NCBI RefSeq assembly: GCF_001953875.1
Contig: NZ_MQUR01000009.1
Span: 62,001 to 126,000, forward strand
DNA length: 64,000 bases
Direction: 5' to 3'
Source of the DNA: Streptomyces amritsarensis
GTDB lineage: Bacteria; Actinomycetota; Actinomycetes; Streptomycetales; Streptomycetaceae
How positions within the stretch are numbered: the stretch's first letter is position 1; each line of letters begins with the position of its first letter. A program made the position numbers and the translations under genes. The notes beneath the pieces were generated by a model that ran no database searches, was not told where the DNA came from, and was given only the letters and a program-made list of their open reading frames with translations. This document shows positions 45,443-54,151 of this stretch, piece after piece.

Positions 45443-46774
45443 CTACTCCTCCTCGTCGAGCGGGCGCTTGCGCAGCAGCAGGACGACCATGCCGCCCAGC
45501 ACGACCAGGCCCACCGCGAGCGAGGCGATGACGGGCGTGGCGGCAGAGCTGCCGCTGGTCGCCAGCCGCTCCTCGTCCGGGGAGGCCGTGGCGAGCGACG
45601 CGGACTGCGCGCCCAGCGCGACCGCCTCCGAACCGGTGGCCGCGTCCGAGGCGGGCCTCGCCCCCGTCTCGGGGTCCGGGGCCGGCTGCCAGGCCGCCCG
45701 CGCCGTGGCGGCCGCCACGGACTCGCTGGAACCGGCCACGATCTGTGCCTGGGCGGGGACACCGCTGGTGAAGACCCGGCCGACGGGCACCCTGGTCGCC
45801 CCCTGGACGGTGACCGAGGCCGTCCCGTCGGGGGTGCCCGCGGGCACCTCGAAGTAGATCCGGCTCCCGTTGACCGCCGTGGTCAGCGGCTGCCCGTCGG
45901 CGTCCACCACACGCACCCCCATGGCGACGGCCGCCGCGTCCGGGACGACCGACACGCTGCGCGCGCCGGTGCGCACGGTCACCGGGCCGAGACGCGCGCC
46001 GACCGGCCCCGAGACGTCGCCGGGGTCGAGGCCCAGCGAGGCGGGCGGCTCCGGCAGCTGTCCCGCCGCCCGCTGGAGGTAGTCGGCGAGCTTCTCCGCG
46101 GACGGGTCCGCCGCCTCGACGCGCACTCCGTCCGCGAGCCGCCAGATCGCCACCTGGGTGCCGGCCGCGGCGCTCTCCGCCGTGAGCGACACGGCCCCGG
46201 CCGCCTTGGCGAGCCCGGCCAGGTCGTTCAGCTGGGGGTAGGAGTGCTCCAGCACCCAGCGGATCCGCCCGGCCTGCCCGTTGCCCGCCAGCGGGCTGCC
46301 GCTCCAGCCGCTCTCCGTGTACCGGGCCTGCGGCTGGGCGTTGCCCGCCACCCCGACCCCGTACGTCTGGAGCATCCCGCCGCCGTCGACCCGCATCTCG
46401 TACAGGCCGGCGGGGATGTGCCGCACCGATCCGTCGCCGGCGTGGAGGACCGCCTGCCCGAACGTCTTCAGCCCGTCCAGCACGGCGCTCGCGCCCTCCG
46501 GTGCGCGGGGCGCCGGCGGGCCGGAGTCGGCGGCGGCCCGGGCGCCGGGCGCGGCGGCGAGGGCCGCGGCCAGCAGGGCGGCCGCGAGCGGCCGGCGCGC
46601 GGAGCCCCGTACCGCCGAGGCGGGTTCGAGCGGGGCGGGAGCGGGTGCGGGTGCGGCAGCCGCGTGTGCGGTAACCGCGGGAGCGGGTGCAGGAGCAGGA
46701 GCGGGTACAGGATCGGGAGCGGGAGGAGCGGGAGCAGGAGCAGGAGCGGAGGATGCGGGAACGGCAATCGACAC
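45443..46774 (-). CDS. Surface-anchored TQXA-domain-like protein lacking the thioester cysteine
   Basis: A 443-residue secreted protein. After an Ala/Pro-repeat N-terminus and a signal peptide (about residues 55-80) comes a TQXA domain (GLYEMRVDGG, IRWVLEHSYPQLNDL, GTQVAIWRLAD), a beta-sandwich, and a C-terminal sorting-type end: LATSG, a hydrophobic helix, then RKRPLDEEE. TQXA proteins normally form a Cys-Gln thioester for covalent adhesion; here the expected YC(I/V)D reads YGVG and the whole protein has no cysteine. The sortase motif departs from LAXTG by T to S. GTG start with GAAGGGGAAG upstream. Confidence 0.82.
   Translation of the reverse strand: MSIAVPASSAPAPAPAPPAPDPVPAPAPAPAPAVTAHAAAAPAPAPAPLEPASAVRGSARRPLAAALLAAALAAAPGARAAADSGPPAPRAPEGASAVLDGLKTFGQAVLHAGDGSVRHIPAGLYEMRVDGGGMLQTYGVGVAGNAQPQARYTESGWSGSPLAGNGQAGRIRWVLEHSYPQLNDLAGLAKAAGAVSLTAESAAAGTQVAIWRLADGVRVEAADPSAEKLADYLQRAAGQLPEPPASLGLDPGDVSGPVGARLGPVTVRTGARSVSVVPDAAAVAMGVRVVDADGQPLTTAVNGSRIYFEVPAGTPDGTASVTVQGATRVPVGRVFTSGVPAQAQIVAGSSESVAAATARAAWQPAPDPETGARPASDAATGSEAVALGAQSASLATASPDEERLATSGSSAATPVIASLAVGLVVLGGMVVLLLRKRPLDEEE
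46625..46765. repeat. Ala-Pro codon repeat
   Basis: Degenerate 6-bp repeats (GGAGCG/GGTGCG types on the + strand) encode the Ala-Pro-rich N-terminus of the TQXA-like protein. The stretch is probably length-variable. Confidence 0.6.
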
Positions 46775-46842
46775 AGTCTTCCCCTTCGGGCCAAAGACCC
46801 AGGTGCCCGTGAGTACCGGGGAATCCTAACCGCCTCGAACAC

Positions 46843-47250
46843 TCAACCCACCGCCGCCTTCTGAGTGTCCATCAGCGGATGATCGGTTCTCACCACTCGC
46901 CTGAAGGCCGCCGTGCCGCGGTTCAGGTCGTGTCCGATGGCGGTCGCGTCGATCTCCGCGCTGACCCGCCGGTTGCCCTCCCCGTCGGGCGGGTCGTCCC
47001 GCACGCGCAGCCGCCCGTGCACCACCAGCGGCTCGCCCACCGAGACGGAACCGGCCAGGTTCACCGCGAGGGTGCGCCGCGCCCACACCGTGTAGAAGCT
47101 CGTGGTCCCGTCCGTCCAGACGTCCTTGCGCCGGTCGAAGTAGCGGGGCGTGACCGCGAAACGGAACCGCGCCGACGGGCCGTTCACCGTCTCCTTGTAG
47201 TCGATCTGCGTCGCCACGTGTCCCACCAGCGTCACCTGGGTGTCGTACAT
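46843..47250 (-). CDS. ssbB: Single-stranded DNA-binding protein, SsbB type
   Basis: A 135-residue OB-fold protein. The core is clear: TLVGHVATQIDYKETVNGPSARFRFAVTPRYFD followed by WTDGTTSFYTVWARRTLA, and VGEPLVVHGRLRVR. The ATG at 47250 (GGGGGAGG upstream) gives the usual SSB start; a start at 47310 adds 20 unrelated residues. In S. coelicolor the second SSB, SsbB (SCO2683), sits beside dynamin-like genes and acts in chromosome segregation during sporulation; the same order is seen here. The C-terminal tail is short and lacks the acidic tip (DDDIPF) of SsbA. Confidence 0.88.
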   Translation of the reverse strand: MYDTQVTLVGHVATQIDYKETVNGPSARFRFAVTPRYFDRRKDVWTDGTTSFYTVWARRTLAVNLAGSVSVGEPLVVHGRLRVRDDPPDGEGNRRVSAEIDATAIGHDLNRGTAAFRRVVRTDHPLMDTQKAAVG

Positions 47251-47349
47251 CCCGGCCGCCTCCCCCGTCGTCCAGGCCCGCACGGACCATCCGTACGGGC
47301 TACGAGCCATGGTGCGACCGGCGGCCGGTCCCCCGCTCCGGCCTGTGGA

Positions 47350-49194
47350 CTACTGGCGGGTTGTGGACAACCGGCTCCCCCCTGCGGCGACCGCGGCGTA
47401 CTGCTCGCGCACCTCCCGGTAGCGCAGCAGCTCCGCCGCGACCGGTTCCAGCACCCGGGCCCGTCCGCACCCGGCCGCCGCCTGCCGCAGCCTGCGCTCC
47501 GCGTCCTGCCCGTACCGCCGCGCCGGGCCCCGTGCCGCGATGGAGCAGGCCCATTCCACGAGCGGGCCGCCGACGATGCCGGCCACCATGCACAGCACCG
47601 GCGGCATCAGCTGCGGTTCCAGGACCCCGACGATCTGCCCGACGAGCCACAGCCCGCCGAAGATCTGGAGCAGGGTCATGGCCGCCTGCGCCAGCACCGC
47701 CACCGGCCACCACGCGGGCCGCGGCGGTTTGGCGTTCGGCGCCGCGGCGGCGGGCCCGAGCGTCACCGCGATCTCGTCGAGTGCCTCCGGAAGCCGGTCG
47801 GCGCCCCGCACGGCCGTCTCCCGGACGGCCTGCGCCCACGGCTCGGGCAGGCCCGCGACGGCCTCGTCGGCGACGGCCCGTACGGCCTGCTCCACCCGCT
47901 GACGTGCGGTCACCTCCTCCTCGACCGGGGCCTGCGCGACCGTCTGGCCGCGGCCGCCGATCGCCGCGAGGGCGGCCAGGCCCGCGAGGGTGCGCGGCGC
48001 GCGCCGGTTCTCGTACCAGCGCCACAGCCGCAGCCAGGGGGTCCCGCACGCCTTGCCCGCGTTGCGCCGCCAGGCCCGTTCGGCGGCGAGCCCGGCCGCG
48101 CAGGCCCCGACCGCCTCGGCGAGCCGGTCCTCGAACTCGGCGCGCGCCGCCTCCCCGATCTCGGGTCCGGCGTGCCCGTCGGCGACGTAGAGGGGCCGCA
48201 GCCGGACGGCCGCCCGGTCCACGTCCGCCGAGATCCGCCGGGTTGCGGCGCCCTTCTCCTGGGTGAACTGTCCGAGGAGTTCGCGCAGCTCCCCGACGCC
48301 GTCACCGGTCAGGGCGGACAGCCCGAGGACGGTGGCGCCGGGCTCGCCGTGCTCGCCGAGCGCGATGCCGTCGTCGTCGAGCAGTCGGCGCAGGTCGTCC
48401 AGGACGAGGTCGGCGGCCTCGCCGGGCAGCCGGTCCACCTGGTTGAGCACGACGAAGGTGACCTCGGCGTGTCCGGCCAGCGGGCGCAGGTACCGCTCGT
48501 GCAGCACCGCGTCGGCGTACTTCTCCGGGTCCACCACCCACACCACGGCGTCGACCAGCGCCAGTACGCGGTCCACGTGCTCGCGGTGCGCGCCCAGCGC
48601 CGAGTCCAGGTCCGGCAGGTCCACGAGGACCATCCCGCGCAGGGCCTCGGCCTCGGAGGTCTCGCGGGGCCGGCGCCGCAGCCGTCCGGGGATCTCCAGC
48701 CGGTCCAGCAGGCCGGCGGCCCCGTCGGACCAGCTGCACGCGATGGGCGCGGCGGTGGTCGGGCGGCGCAGCCCGGTCTCGGAGATCTGTACCCCGGCGA
48801 GTGAGTTGAAGAGCGTGGACTTGCCGCTTCCGGTCGCTCCGGCGATCGCGACGACCGTGTGCTGGGGGGAGAGCCCGCGGCGCGCGGCGGCCTCGTCGAG
48901 CACCCGTCCGGCCTCGGCGAGGGTCTTGCCGTCGAGCCGGGTCCGGGAGAGTCCGACCAGCTGGCGCAGTGCGTCGAGGCGCTGGCGCAGGGCCTGTGCC
49001 TCGGGGCTGAGCGGGGGCGCCGAGGACTTGCCGCCGTCGCTGCCCGCGCCGGAGACGGCCCGTACGAGCGCTTCGTCGCCCTCGTCGCCCGCGTCGGCGG
49101 CGTCCTCCTCGCCCGCTTCGACGGGGCGGGGGCGGGAACGCGCGATGAACCCGTCGTCCCAGCGGTCGTCGGTGCGGTCGGTCAGGGCGGTCAC
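47350..49194 (-). CDS. dynB: Dynamin-like GTPase DynB with C-terminal membrane helices
   Basis: A 614-residue membrane-associated GTPase. A variable acidic N-terminus, then the G domain with P-loop GATGSGKST (about residue 117), LVDLPDLDS (G3) and LNQVDRLPG (G4), a helical middle, and two C-terminal hydrophobic helices (near residues 500-560). Streptomyces DynB with DynA stabilises FtsZ rings at sporulation septa. The GTG at 49194 lies 4 bp after the dynA stop, so the pair is co-translated. It ends 100 bp before ssbB, another sporulation-linked gene. Confidence 0.9.
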   Translation of the reverse strand: MTALTDRTDDRWDDGFIARSRPRPVEAGEEDAADAGDEGDEALVRAVSGAGSDGGKSSAPPLSPEAQALRQRLDALRQLVGLSRTRLDGKTLAEAGRVLDEAAARRGLSPQHTVVAIAGATGSGKSTLFNSLAGVQISETGLRRPTTAAPIACSWSDGAAGLLDRLEIPGRLRRRPRETSEAEALRGMVLVDLPDLDSALGAHREHVDRVLALVDAVVWVVDPEKYADAVLHERYLRPLAGHAEVTFVVLNQVDRLPGEAADLVLDDLRRLLDDDGIALGEHGEPGATVLGLSALTGDGVGELRELLGQFTQEKGAATRRISADVDRAAVRLRPLYVADGHAGPEIGEAARAEFEDRLAEAVGACAAGLAAERAWRRNAGKACGTPWLRLWRWYENRRAPRTLAGLAALAAIGGRGQTVAQAPVEEEVTARQRVEQAVRAVADEAVAGLPEPWAQAVRETAVRGADRLPEALDEIAVTLGPAAAAPNAKPPRPAWWPVAVLAQAAMTLLQIFGGLWLVGQIVGVLEPQLMPPVLCMVAGIVGGPLVEWACSIAARGPARRYGQDAERRLRQAAAGCGRARVLEPVAAELLRYREVREQYAAVAAGGSRLSTTRQ

Positions 49195-49198
49195 GGCG

Positions 49199-50833
49199 TC
49201 ACCTCTCCTTCTGCAGTACGGACAAGGCGGCGATCAGCTCGGCCTGCGGTTCCGGGGTCACTTCGAGGGCCTCCAGCGGGGCGAGGCGCCGGTCGCGTTC
49301 GCAGCGCAGCACCTCGTCGAGGTGGTCGCCGAGGAGTTCCCCGCCCTTGTCGCGCAGCCGGAGGGCGGCCTGGGCGCCGATCCGCTCGGCGAGCTTCTCC
49401 CCGGCGGGCCGGGACCGTTTGCCGCCGAGCAGTGCGGCGGCGAGGAGGGCCGCGACGGCGTCGGGGTCGGGTGCGGGCTGCTTGTCGAGCCGGGACACCT
49501 CCTCCTCGGCGAGTTCCTGCAGCACGCGCCGCCAGCGGCGTACGGCCATGCCGATACGGTCCCCCGCCTCCCGGTCGGGCGTGGGCAGGGCCAGCGCGCC
49601 GGATGCCGGTTCGCGTCTCCAGGCTTCGGCGATCCGCTCGTCGGCGGCGGCGACGGCGCACTGGAGCAGGGCGGCGAGGGACTCGGCGAGGGAGTCCAGC
49701 AGTTCGTCGGCGCTGGTGTCGAGGGGGTAGCCGCGCCACCGGGTCAGCGCGTCGCCGGCCAGTACGGCGCCGCGGTCGAGGCGGCCCCGGACCCTTTTGC
49801 CCTCGCGCCGGTAGGCGTCCTCGACGGCCGAGGTCAGCCGTACGGCGGCGGCGTGCTGGGCGGCGACGGCGGAGGCGAGTTCGGGCATCCGGCGCCCCAG
49901 GGAGTCCAGCGCGCCGAGGGCGGTGCGCCCGACGGCGTACTGGCGGGCGGCCGGGTCCTGCGCGTGGTGGGCGAGCCAGGCGAACAGCGGGGCGACGGCG
50001 CTGGCGGGCAGCAGTCCGCCGCCGCCGGTCGACTCGGGGAGTTCGGGGACGGTGAAGCGCGGTACGTCGCCCAGGCCGGCCTTGGTGAGCAGGGCCCCGT
50101 ACTGGCGGGAGACCTCGGCGAGGACCTGGTGCGGTACGCGGTCCAGGACGGTGACGAGGGTGGCCCGGTACTGCTTGGCGGTGCGCAGGAGGTGCCAGGG
50201 GACGGCGTCGGCGTAGCGCGAGGCGGTGGTGACCATCACCCAGACGTCGGCGGCGCAGATGAGCTCGGCGGCGAGTGTCCGGTTGTCGACCACGAGGGAG
50301 TCGATGTCGGGGGCGTCGAGGATGGCGAGGCCGCGCGGCAGGCTGGTGACGGTCTCGATGCGCATCTCGCGGGTCTCGTGGCCGCCCTGTGCGCCGGGGT
50401 GGCCGCGGCCGGGGCGCCGGGAGTACGGCTTGGGGGGCATGTCGTCGTCCTCGTGCGGCACCCAGACCCGCATCAGGTCGGGCAGGACGCGCATCCCGGC
50501 GAACCAGTGGTGGTCGTCGGGGTGGCAGACGAGCACCGGTGTGCGGGTGGTCGGGCGCAGCACGCCGGCTTCGCTGACCTGGCGCCCTACGAGGGAGTTG
50601 ACGAGGGTGGACTTACCGGCCCCGGTGGACCCGCCGACCACGGCGAGCAGGGGCGCCTCGGGCGCCTTCAGGCGCGGTACGAGGTAGTCGTCGAGCTGTG
50701 CGAGCAGCTCGGCTCTGGTCTGACGGGCCCGTGGGGCGCCGGGCAGGGGCAACGGCAGACGTACGGACGCGACCCGGTCGCGCAGGGCGGACAGGGCATC
50801 GAGCAGCTGAGGCCGAACATCCAAGGTCACCAC
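49199..50833 (-). CDS. dynA: Dynamin-like GTPase DynA
   Basis: A 544-residue cytoplasmic dynamin-like GTPase. P-loop [15 protein letters not shown] (about residue 67), the switch [15 protein letters not shown] (G3), and a VLDRVP segment in place of the G4 motif. It lacks the membrane helices of DynB. It is first in the dynA-dynB-ssbB group. Two tandem GTG codons (50833 and 50830) can serve as the start and no strong ribosome site is visible. The upstream 60 bp are unusually AT-rich for this genome and probably contain the promoter. Confidence 0.9.
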   Translation of the reverse strand: MVTLDVRPQLLDALSALRDRVASVRLPLPLPGAPRARQTRAELLAQLDDYLVPRLKAPEAPLLAVVGGSTGAGKSTLVNSLVGRQVSEAGVLRPTTRTPVLVCHPDDHHWFAGMRVLPDLMRVWVPHEDDDMPPKPYSRRPGRGHPGAQGGHETREMRIETVTSLPRGLAILDAPDIDSLVVDNRTLAAELICAADVWVMVTTASRYADAVPWHLLRTAKQYRATLVTVLDRVPHQVLAEVSRQYGALLTKAGLGDVPRFTVPELPESTGGGGLLPASAVAPLFAWLAHHAQDPAARQYAVGRTALGALDSLGRRMPELASAVAAQHAAAVRLTSAVEDAYRREGKRVRGRLDRGAVLAGDALTRWRGYPLDTSADELLDSLAESLAALLQCAVAAADERIAEAWRREPASGALALPTPDREAGDRIGMAVRRWRRVLQELAEEEVSRLDKQPAPDPDAVAALLAAALLGGKRSRPAGEKLAERIGAQAALRLRDKGGELLGDHLDEVLRCERDRRLAPLEALEVTPEPQAELIAALSVLQKER

Positions 50834-51157
50834 ATGCGAAGAATGCCCAATTTAGGACCATTTTTGAAGCTTATACGCCCCCTGCGCGCCGACCGCGACT
50901 CCAGTGGGACATTCTGGGCACGACGGACGAGTGGGGCGCAGGCATAACGAGTGCACAACACCCAGGGGCGCCGCGGCGCAAAAGCGATGCGAGAATCGCA
51001 CCTGCCTGCGATTATCGGGACCGCTTCACCGAACCTCCACATCGTGGCACGCGAGTGAAGCAACCGGGACAAGGCAACCGGAGCCCTATCCTTGACCCGG
51101 CACGGACCGAAGTCCCACCCCCACCAGGGGCTCCAGGCCCACCAGGGCCACCTTCCG
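50834..51157. other. Intergenic region between dynA and tRNA-Arg
   Basis: A 324-bp divergent gap. Positions 50840-50880 are AT-rich and likely hold the leftward dynA promoter. A perfect GC palindrome (GCGCCGCGGCGC) lies near 50970. The tRNA promoter should lie in the last 60 bp, but no clear boxes are seen. No gene is supported. Confidence 0.5.
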
Positions 51158-51230
51158 GCCCCCGTAGCTCAGTGGATAGAGCAGGTGCCTTCTAAGCACT
51201 TGGCCGCAGGTTCGAGTCCTGCCGGGGGCA
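51158..51230 (+). tRNA. tRNA-Arg (anticodon TCT)
   Basis: A 73-nt cloverleaf: acceptor stem GCCCCCG (51158-51164) with CGGGGGC (51223-51229), discriminator A, D-stem GCTC/GAGC, anticodon stem GGTGC/GCACT and loop CTTCTAA with anticodon TCT at 51191-51193, T-arm GCAGG-TTCGAGT-CCTGC. No encoded CCA end. It reads the rare AGA codon. Confidence 0.96.
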
Positions 51231-51247
51231 CATATTCTCCACCACCG

Positions 51248-51270
51248 AAGCCCTCCCCCGCGGAGGGCTT
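51248..51270 (+). terminator. Terminator of tRNA-Arg
   Basis: Perfect 9-bp stem (AAGCCCTCC with its complement) around a 5-nt loop, 18 nt after the tRNA. Confidence 0.85.
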
Positions 51271-51596
51271 TCGCGCAGGTCGCAGCGGTCGGCGGGGCCT
51301 GCCCGGGGGTGTCCGGGGGTGTCCGGGACAGGCCCGGGGCCGCCGCCCGGGCCCGCTCCGGACACGCCGGAAGCCGCCCTGCGGCGCCCGTCGCCACGGC
51401 CGGGCGGGCCGAACTCGCCCGCGCGGGCCCGCAGATCGGCTGAAAAGTGCCGCCCGGCGAGGCGTTCACCGGAAGGGATCGCTCCGCTCGGGCAGGGCGA
51501 TGCCATGGCCAGCCGGCTCCCCCGACTTGCGGGAAGCCCCCGCGTGGGGTTGCGTCGGAAGAGGGGTCGTGTGCGCTTTCCGTCTCCCCTCGGGTT

Positions 51597-51610
51597 GGGG
51601 GTGAACCCCC
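51597..51610 (+). promoter_or_regulatory. Hairpin sequestering the ribosome site of the phosphoribosyltransferase fusion gene
   Basis: GGGGG (51597-51601), TGAA loop, CCCCC (51606-51610), directly followed by the GTG start at 51611. The only purine-rich ribosome site is the 5' arm itself, so translation may depend on opening this hairpin. Confidence 0.45.
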
Positions 51611-52885
51611 GTGCTCTTCACCGACCGTGCCGATGCCGGAGAACGGCTCGCCGAAGCCGTCCGCCATCTGGAGGGTGAACGTCCCGTCGTACTGGGCCTG
51701 CCCCGCGGCGGCGTCCCGGTGGCCTTCCCCGTGGCGCGGGCCCTCGGTGCCCCGCTCGACGTGATCGTGGTCCGCAAGCTCGGCGTCCCGTACCACCGCG
51801 AGCTCGGGTTCGGCGCGATCGGCGAGGGGGGCGTACGGGTCATCAGCGAGGACATCGTCCGCAGCAGCCGCGCCACGCAGGAGGACCTGGCGGCCGTCGA
51901 ACACGCCGAGGAGGCGGAGCTCGCCCGGCAGGCCCGCAGGTTCCGCGGCGACCGGCCCCGGATCCCGCTCGACGGCCGGACGGTGATCGTCGTGGACGAC
52001 GGGATCGCCACCGGGGCGACGGCCGCCGCCGCGTGCCAGGTCGTCCGGGCGCAGGGCGCGGCCCGTGTGGTGCTGGCCGTTCCGGTCGCGGCTCCCGACG
52101 CGGTCGCCCGGCTGCGCCGCGAGACCGACGAGGTGGTGTGCCTCTCCGCGCCGCGCGCCTTCCGGGCCGTCGGCGAGTGGTACCGGGACTTCTCCCAGAC
52201 CTCCGACGAGGAGGTCGTCTCCCTGCTGGCGCGGGCGGCGGCAGGCCCCGCACCCGGGCGGGCCCCCCGGGCCGTCGCGGTGGAGGTGGACGCCGGCGGC
52301 CTGGCCCTGGCCGGGGACCTGGTCCTGCCGGAGGGCGCCGGGGCGGTCGTGATGTTCGCCCACGGCTCCGGCAGCAGCCGTCGCAGCCCGCGCAACCGGA
52401 CCGTCGCGGCGGACCTGAACCGGGCGGGTCTGGGCACGCTGCTCTTCGACCTGCTGACGCCCGCCGAGGAGGCCGACCGGGCCAACGTCTTCGCCATCGA
52501 AACCCTCGCCGGGCGGCTCACGGACGCCACCGCCTGGCTACGCCGGCGCGCGGCCCTCCCGATCGGCTACTTCGGGGCGAGCACCGGGGCCGCCGCCGCC
52601 CTGTGGGCCGCGTCCGCGGCCGACGCGGACATCGGCGCGGTGGTCTCCCGCGGCGGCCGGCCCGACCTCGCCGGGCCCCGGCTGGCCGGCGTACGGGCGC
52701 CCACGCTGCTTGTCGTGGGCGGCCGCGACACCACCGTGCTCGACCTCAATCGCGCGGCGCAGCGGGAGCTGCGCTGCGAGAACCGGCTGGAGGTCGTCCC
52801 GGGCGCCACGCACCTCTTCGAGGAGCCGGGCGCCCTGGAGGAGGTGGCCGCCCTGGCCCGCGCCTGGTTCGCCCGGCACCTGTGA
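51611..52885 (+). CDS. Phosphoribosyltransferase fused to an alpha/beta hydrolase
   Basis: A 424-residue two-domain protein. Residues 1-205 are a type I phosphoribosyltransferase fold with the PRPP loop VIVVDDGIATGAT and the hood start GLPRGGVPVAFPVA. Residues 215-424 are a dienelactone-hydrolase-like alpha/beta hydrolase with nucleophile elbow GASTGAAAAL, GGRDTTVLDLN carrying the Asp, and GATHLFEEPG carrying the His. Such fusions occur in actinobacteria and other bacteria, but the substrate is unknown. The GTG start follows a hairpin that contains the likely ribosome site. It is monocistronic between the tRNA and a molybdoenzyme gene. Confidence 0.88.
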   Translation: MLFTDRADAGERLAEAVRHLEGERPVVLGLPRGGVPVAFPVARALGAPLDVIVVRKLGVPYHRELGFGAIGEGGVRVISEDIVRSSRATQEDLAAVEHAEEAELARQARRFRGDRPRIPLDGRTVIVVDDGIATGATAAAACQVVRAQGAARVVLAVPVAAPDAVARLRRETDEVVCLSAPRAFRAVGEWYRDFSQTSDEEVVSLLARAAAGPAPGRAPRAVAVEVDAGGLALAGDLVLPEGAGAVVMFAHGSGSSRRSPRNRTVAADLNRAGLGTLLFDLLTPAEEADRANVFAIETLAGRLTDATAWLRRRAALPIGYFGASTGAAAALWAASAADADIGAVVSRGGRPDLAGPRLAGVRAPTLLVVGGRDTTVLDLNRAAQRELRCENRLEVVPGATHLFEEPGALEEVAALARAWFARHL

Positions 52886-52967
52886 CGGGCCGGGCCGGCC
52901 TCGCCGACCAGGCCGGTGCGCGGCGCGACGAGGTGCCCCGCGGCGCGGAGCGCGCGACCATGGGGAG

Positions 52968-54098
52968 ATGGAGGAGGCGTCCGTACGGGATGTCAGCGCC
53001 CCGGCGCGCATCGCCCCGACCGGTGAGGGCATCGGCCAGGAGGAGTTGGCGCTCGCCGCCCGCAACCACGGCCTGCCGCTGGAGGCCCTGCGCTACGAGG
53101 TCACACCGCCCGGACTGCACTACGTGCTGGTCCACTACGACATCCCCGCCGCCGACGCGGACGGCTGGCGGCTGACCGTGGGCGGCCGGGTCGGCACGCC
53201 GCTCGCGCTGGACCTCGACGCTCTGCGGGCACTGCCCGCCGTCACCCACCGGGTCACGATGGAGTGCGCGGGCAACGGCCGGGCGCTGCTGTCGCCGCGG
53301 CCGGTCAGCCAGCCCTGGCTCGTCGAGGCCGTCGGCACCGCCGACTGGACCGGGGTCCCCCTGAGCCTCGTCCTGGATCGGGCGGGGGTGCGGCCCGACG
53401 CGGTCGAAGCCGTGTTCACCGGGGCCGACCACGGGGTGGAGCGCGGTGTCGAGCAGGACTACCGGCGCAGCCTGCCGCTGTCGTACGCCGCCGCGGAGGA
53501 CTCGGGCGTGCTGATCGCCTACGCCATGAACGGGCTGCCCCTGCCGCCGCAGCACGGGTACCCGCTGCGGCTGGTCGTGCCCGGCTGGTACGGGATGGCG
53601 CACGTCAAATGGCTGCGCGAGATCACCGTCGTCGACGAGCCGTTCACCGGGTTCCAGCAGTCAGCGGCCTACCGCTTCCGGTGGTCCGCCGACGAGCCGG
53701 ACGATCCCGGCGAGCCGGTCACGCGGATCGCGCCGCGCGCCCTGATGGCCCCGCCGGGCTTCCCCGACTTCATGTCGCGGACCCGCGTGGTGCGCCCCGG
53801 GCCCGTCCGGCTGCGGGGCCGGGCCTGGTCGGGGCACGGGGCCGTCGCCCGGGTGGAGGTGAGCGCCGACGACGGCCTGAGCTGGGCCCGGGCCGAGCTG
53901 GCGGACCCGGATCCGCACCCGTGGGCCTGGCAGGCCTGGAGCTGCGTGTGGACGGCCGTACCGGGCCGCCACACCCTCACCGTCCGCGCCACGGACAGCG
54001 GCGGCCGCACGCAGCCCCTCGAACAGCCGTGGAACCGCGGCGGATTCGGCAACAACCTGGTCCAGCGGGTCCCCGTGCTCTGCCTGGCGGCCGGCTAG
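52968..54098 (+). CDS. Sulfite oxidase family molybdopterin oxidoreductase
   Basis: A 376-residue molybdenum-cofactor enzyme. The conserved Mo-ligand cysteine is in TMECAGNGR (C100), with VEAVGTADWTGVPLSLVL and NGLPLPPQHGYPLRLVVPGWYGMAHVKWL following, and a C-terminal Mo-co dimerisation domain ending PWNRGGFGNN. No Tat or Sec signal is seen, so it acts inside the cell, perhaps as a sulfite dehydrogenase. It lacks a haem domain. The ATG at 52968 is the best start although the GGGGAG before it is very close. Start confidence is moderate. Confidence 0.9.
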   Translation: MEEASVRDVSAPARIAPTGEGIGQEELALAARNHGLPLEALRYEVTPPGLHYVLVHYDIPAADADGWRLTVGGRVGTPLALDLDALRALPAVTHRVTMECAGNGRALLSPRPVSQPWLVEAVGTADWTGVPLSLVLDRAGVRPDAVEAVFTGADHGVERGVEQDYRRSLPLSYAAAEDSGVLIAYAMNGLPLPPQHGYPLRLVVPGWYGMAHVKWLREITVVDEPFTGFQQSAAYRFRWSADEPDDPGEPVTRIAPRALMAPPGFPDFMSRTRVVRPGPVRLRGRAWSGHGAVARVEVSADDGLSWARAELADPDPHPWAWQAWSCVWTAVPGRHTLTVRATDSGGRTQPLEQPWNRGGFGNNLVQRVPVLCLAAG

Positions 54099-54151
54099 GC
54101 GCCCCTTCCGGATCGTGCGCGCGGCCCGGCGCGACCCGGAAGGCGTGCGCT

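Larger units (their letters stand above)
51231..51610. other. Intergenic region downstream of tRNA-Arg
   Basis: A 380-bp gap. It holds the tRNA terminator (51248-51270), a short direct repeat (CCGGGGGTGT twice near 51305) and a hairpin directly in front of the next start codon (51597-51610). Leftward and rightward open frames across it are GC-rich artefacts that also run through the tRNA. Confidence 0.55.

Noticed and set aside
45134..46864. Rightward 576-codon frame opposite the TQXA-like gene
   Set aside because: Arg/Gly-rich shadow of the Ala/Pro-rich real gene.
51086..52363. Leftward frame of 425 codons spanning tRNA-Arg and the next gene's 5' half
   Set aside because: It covers a well-formed tRNA and has no protein-like composition.
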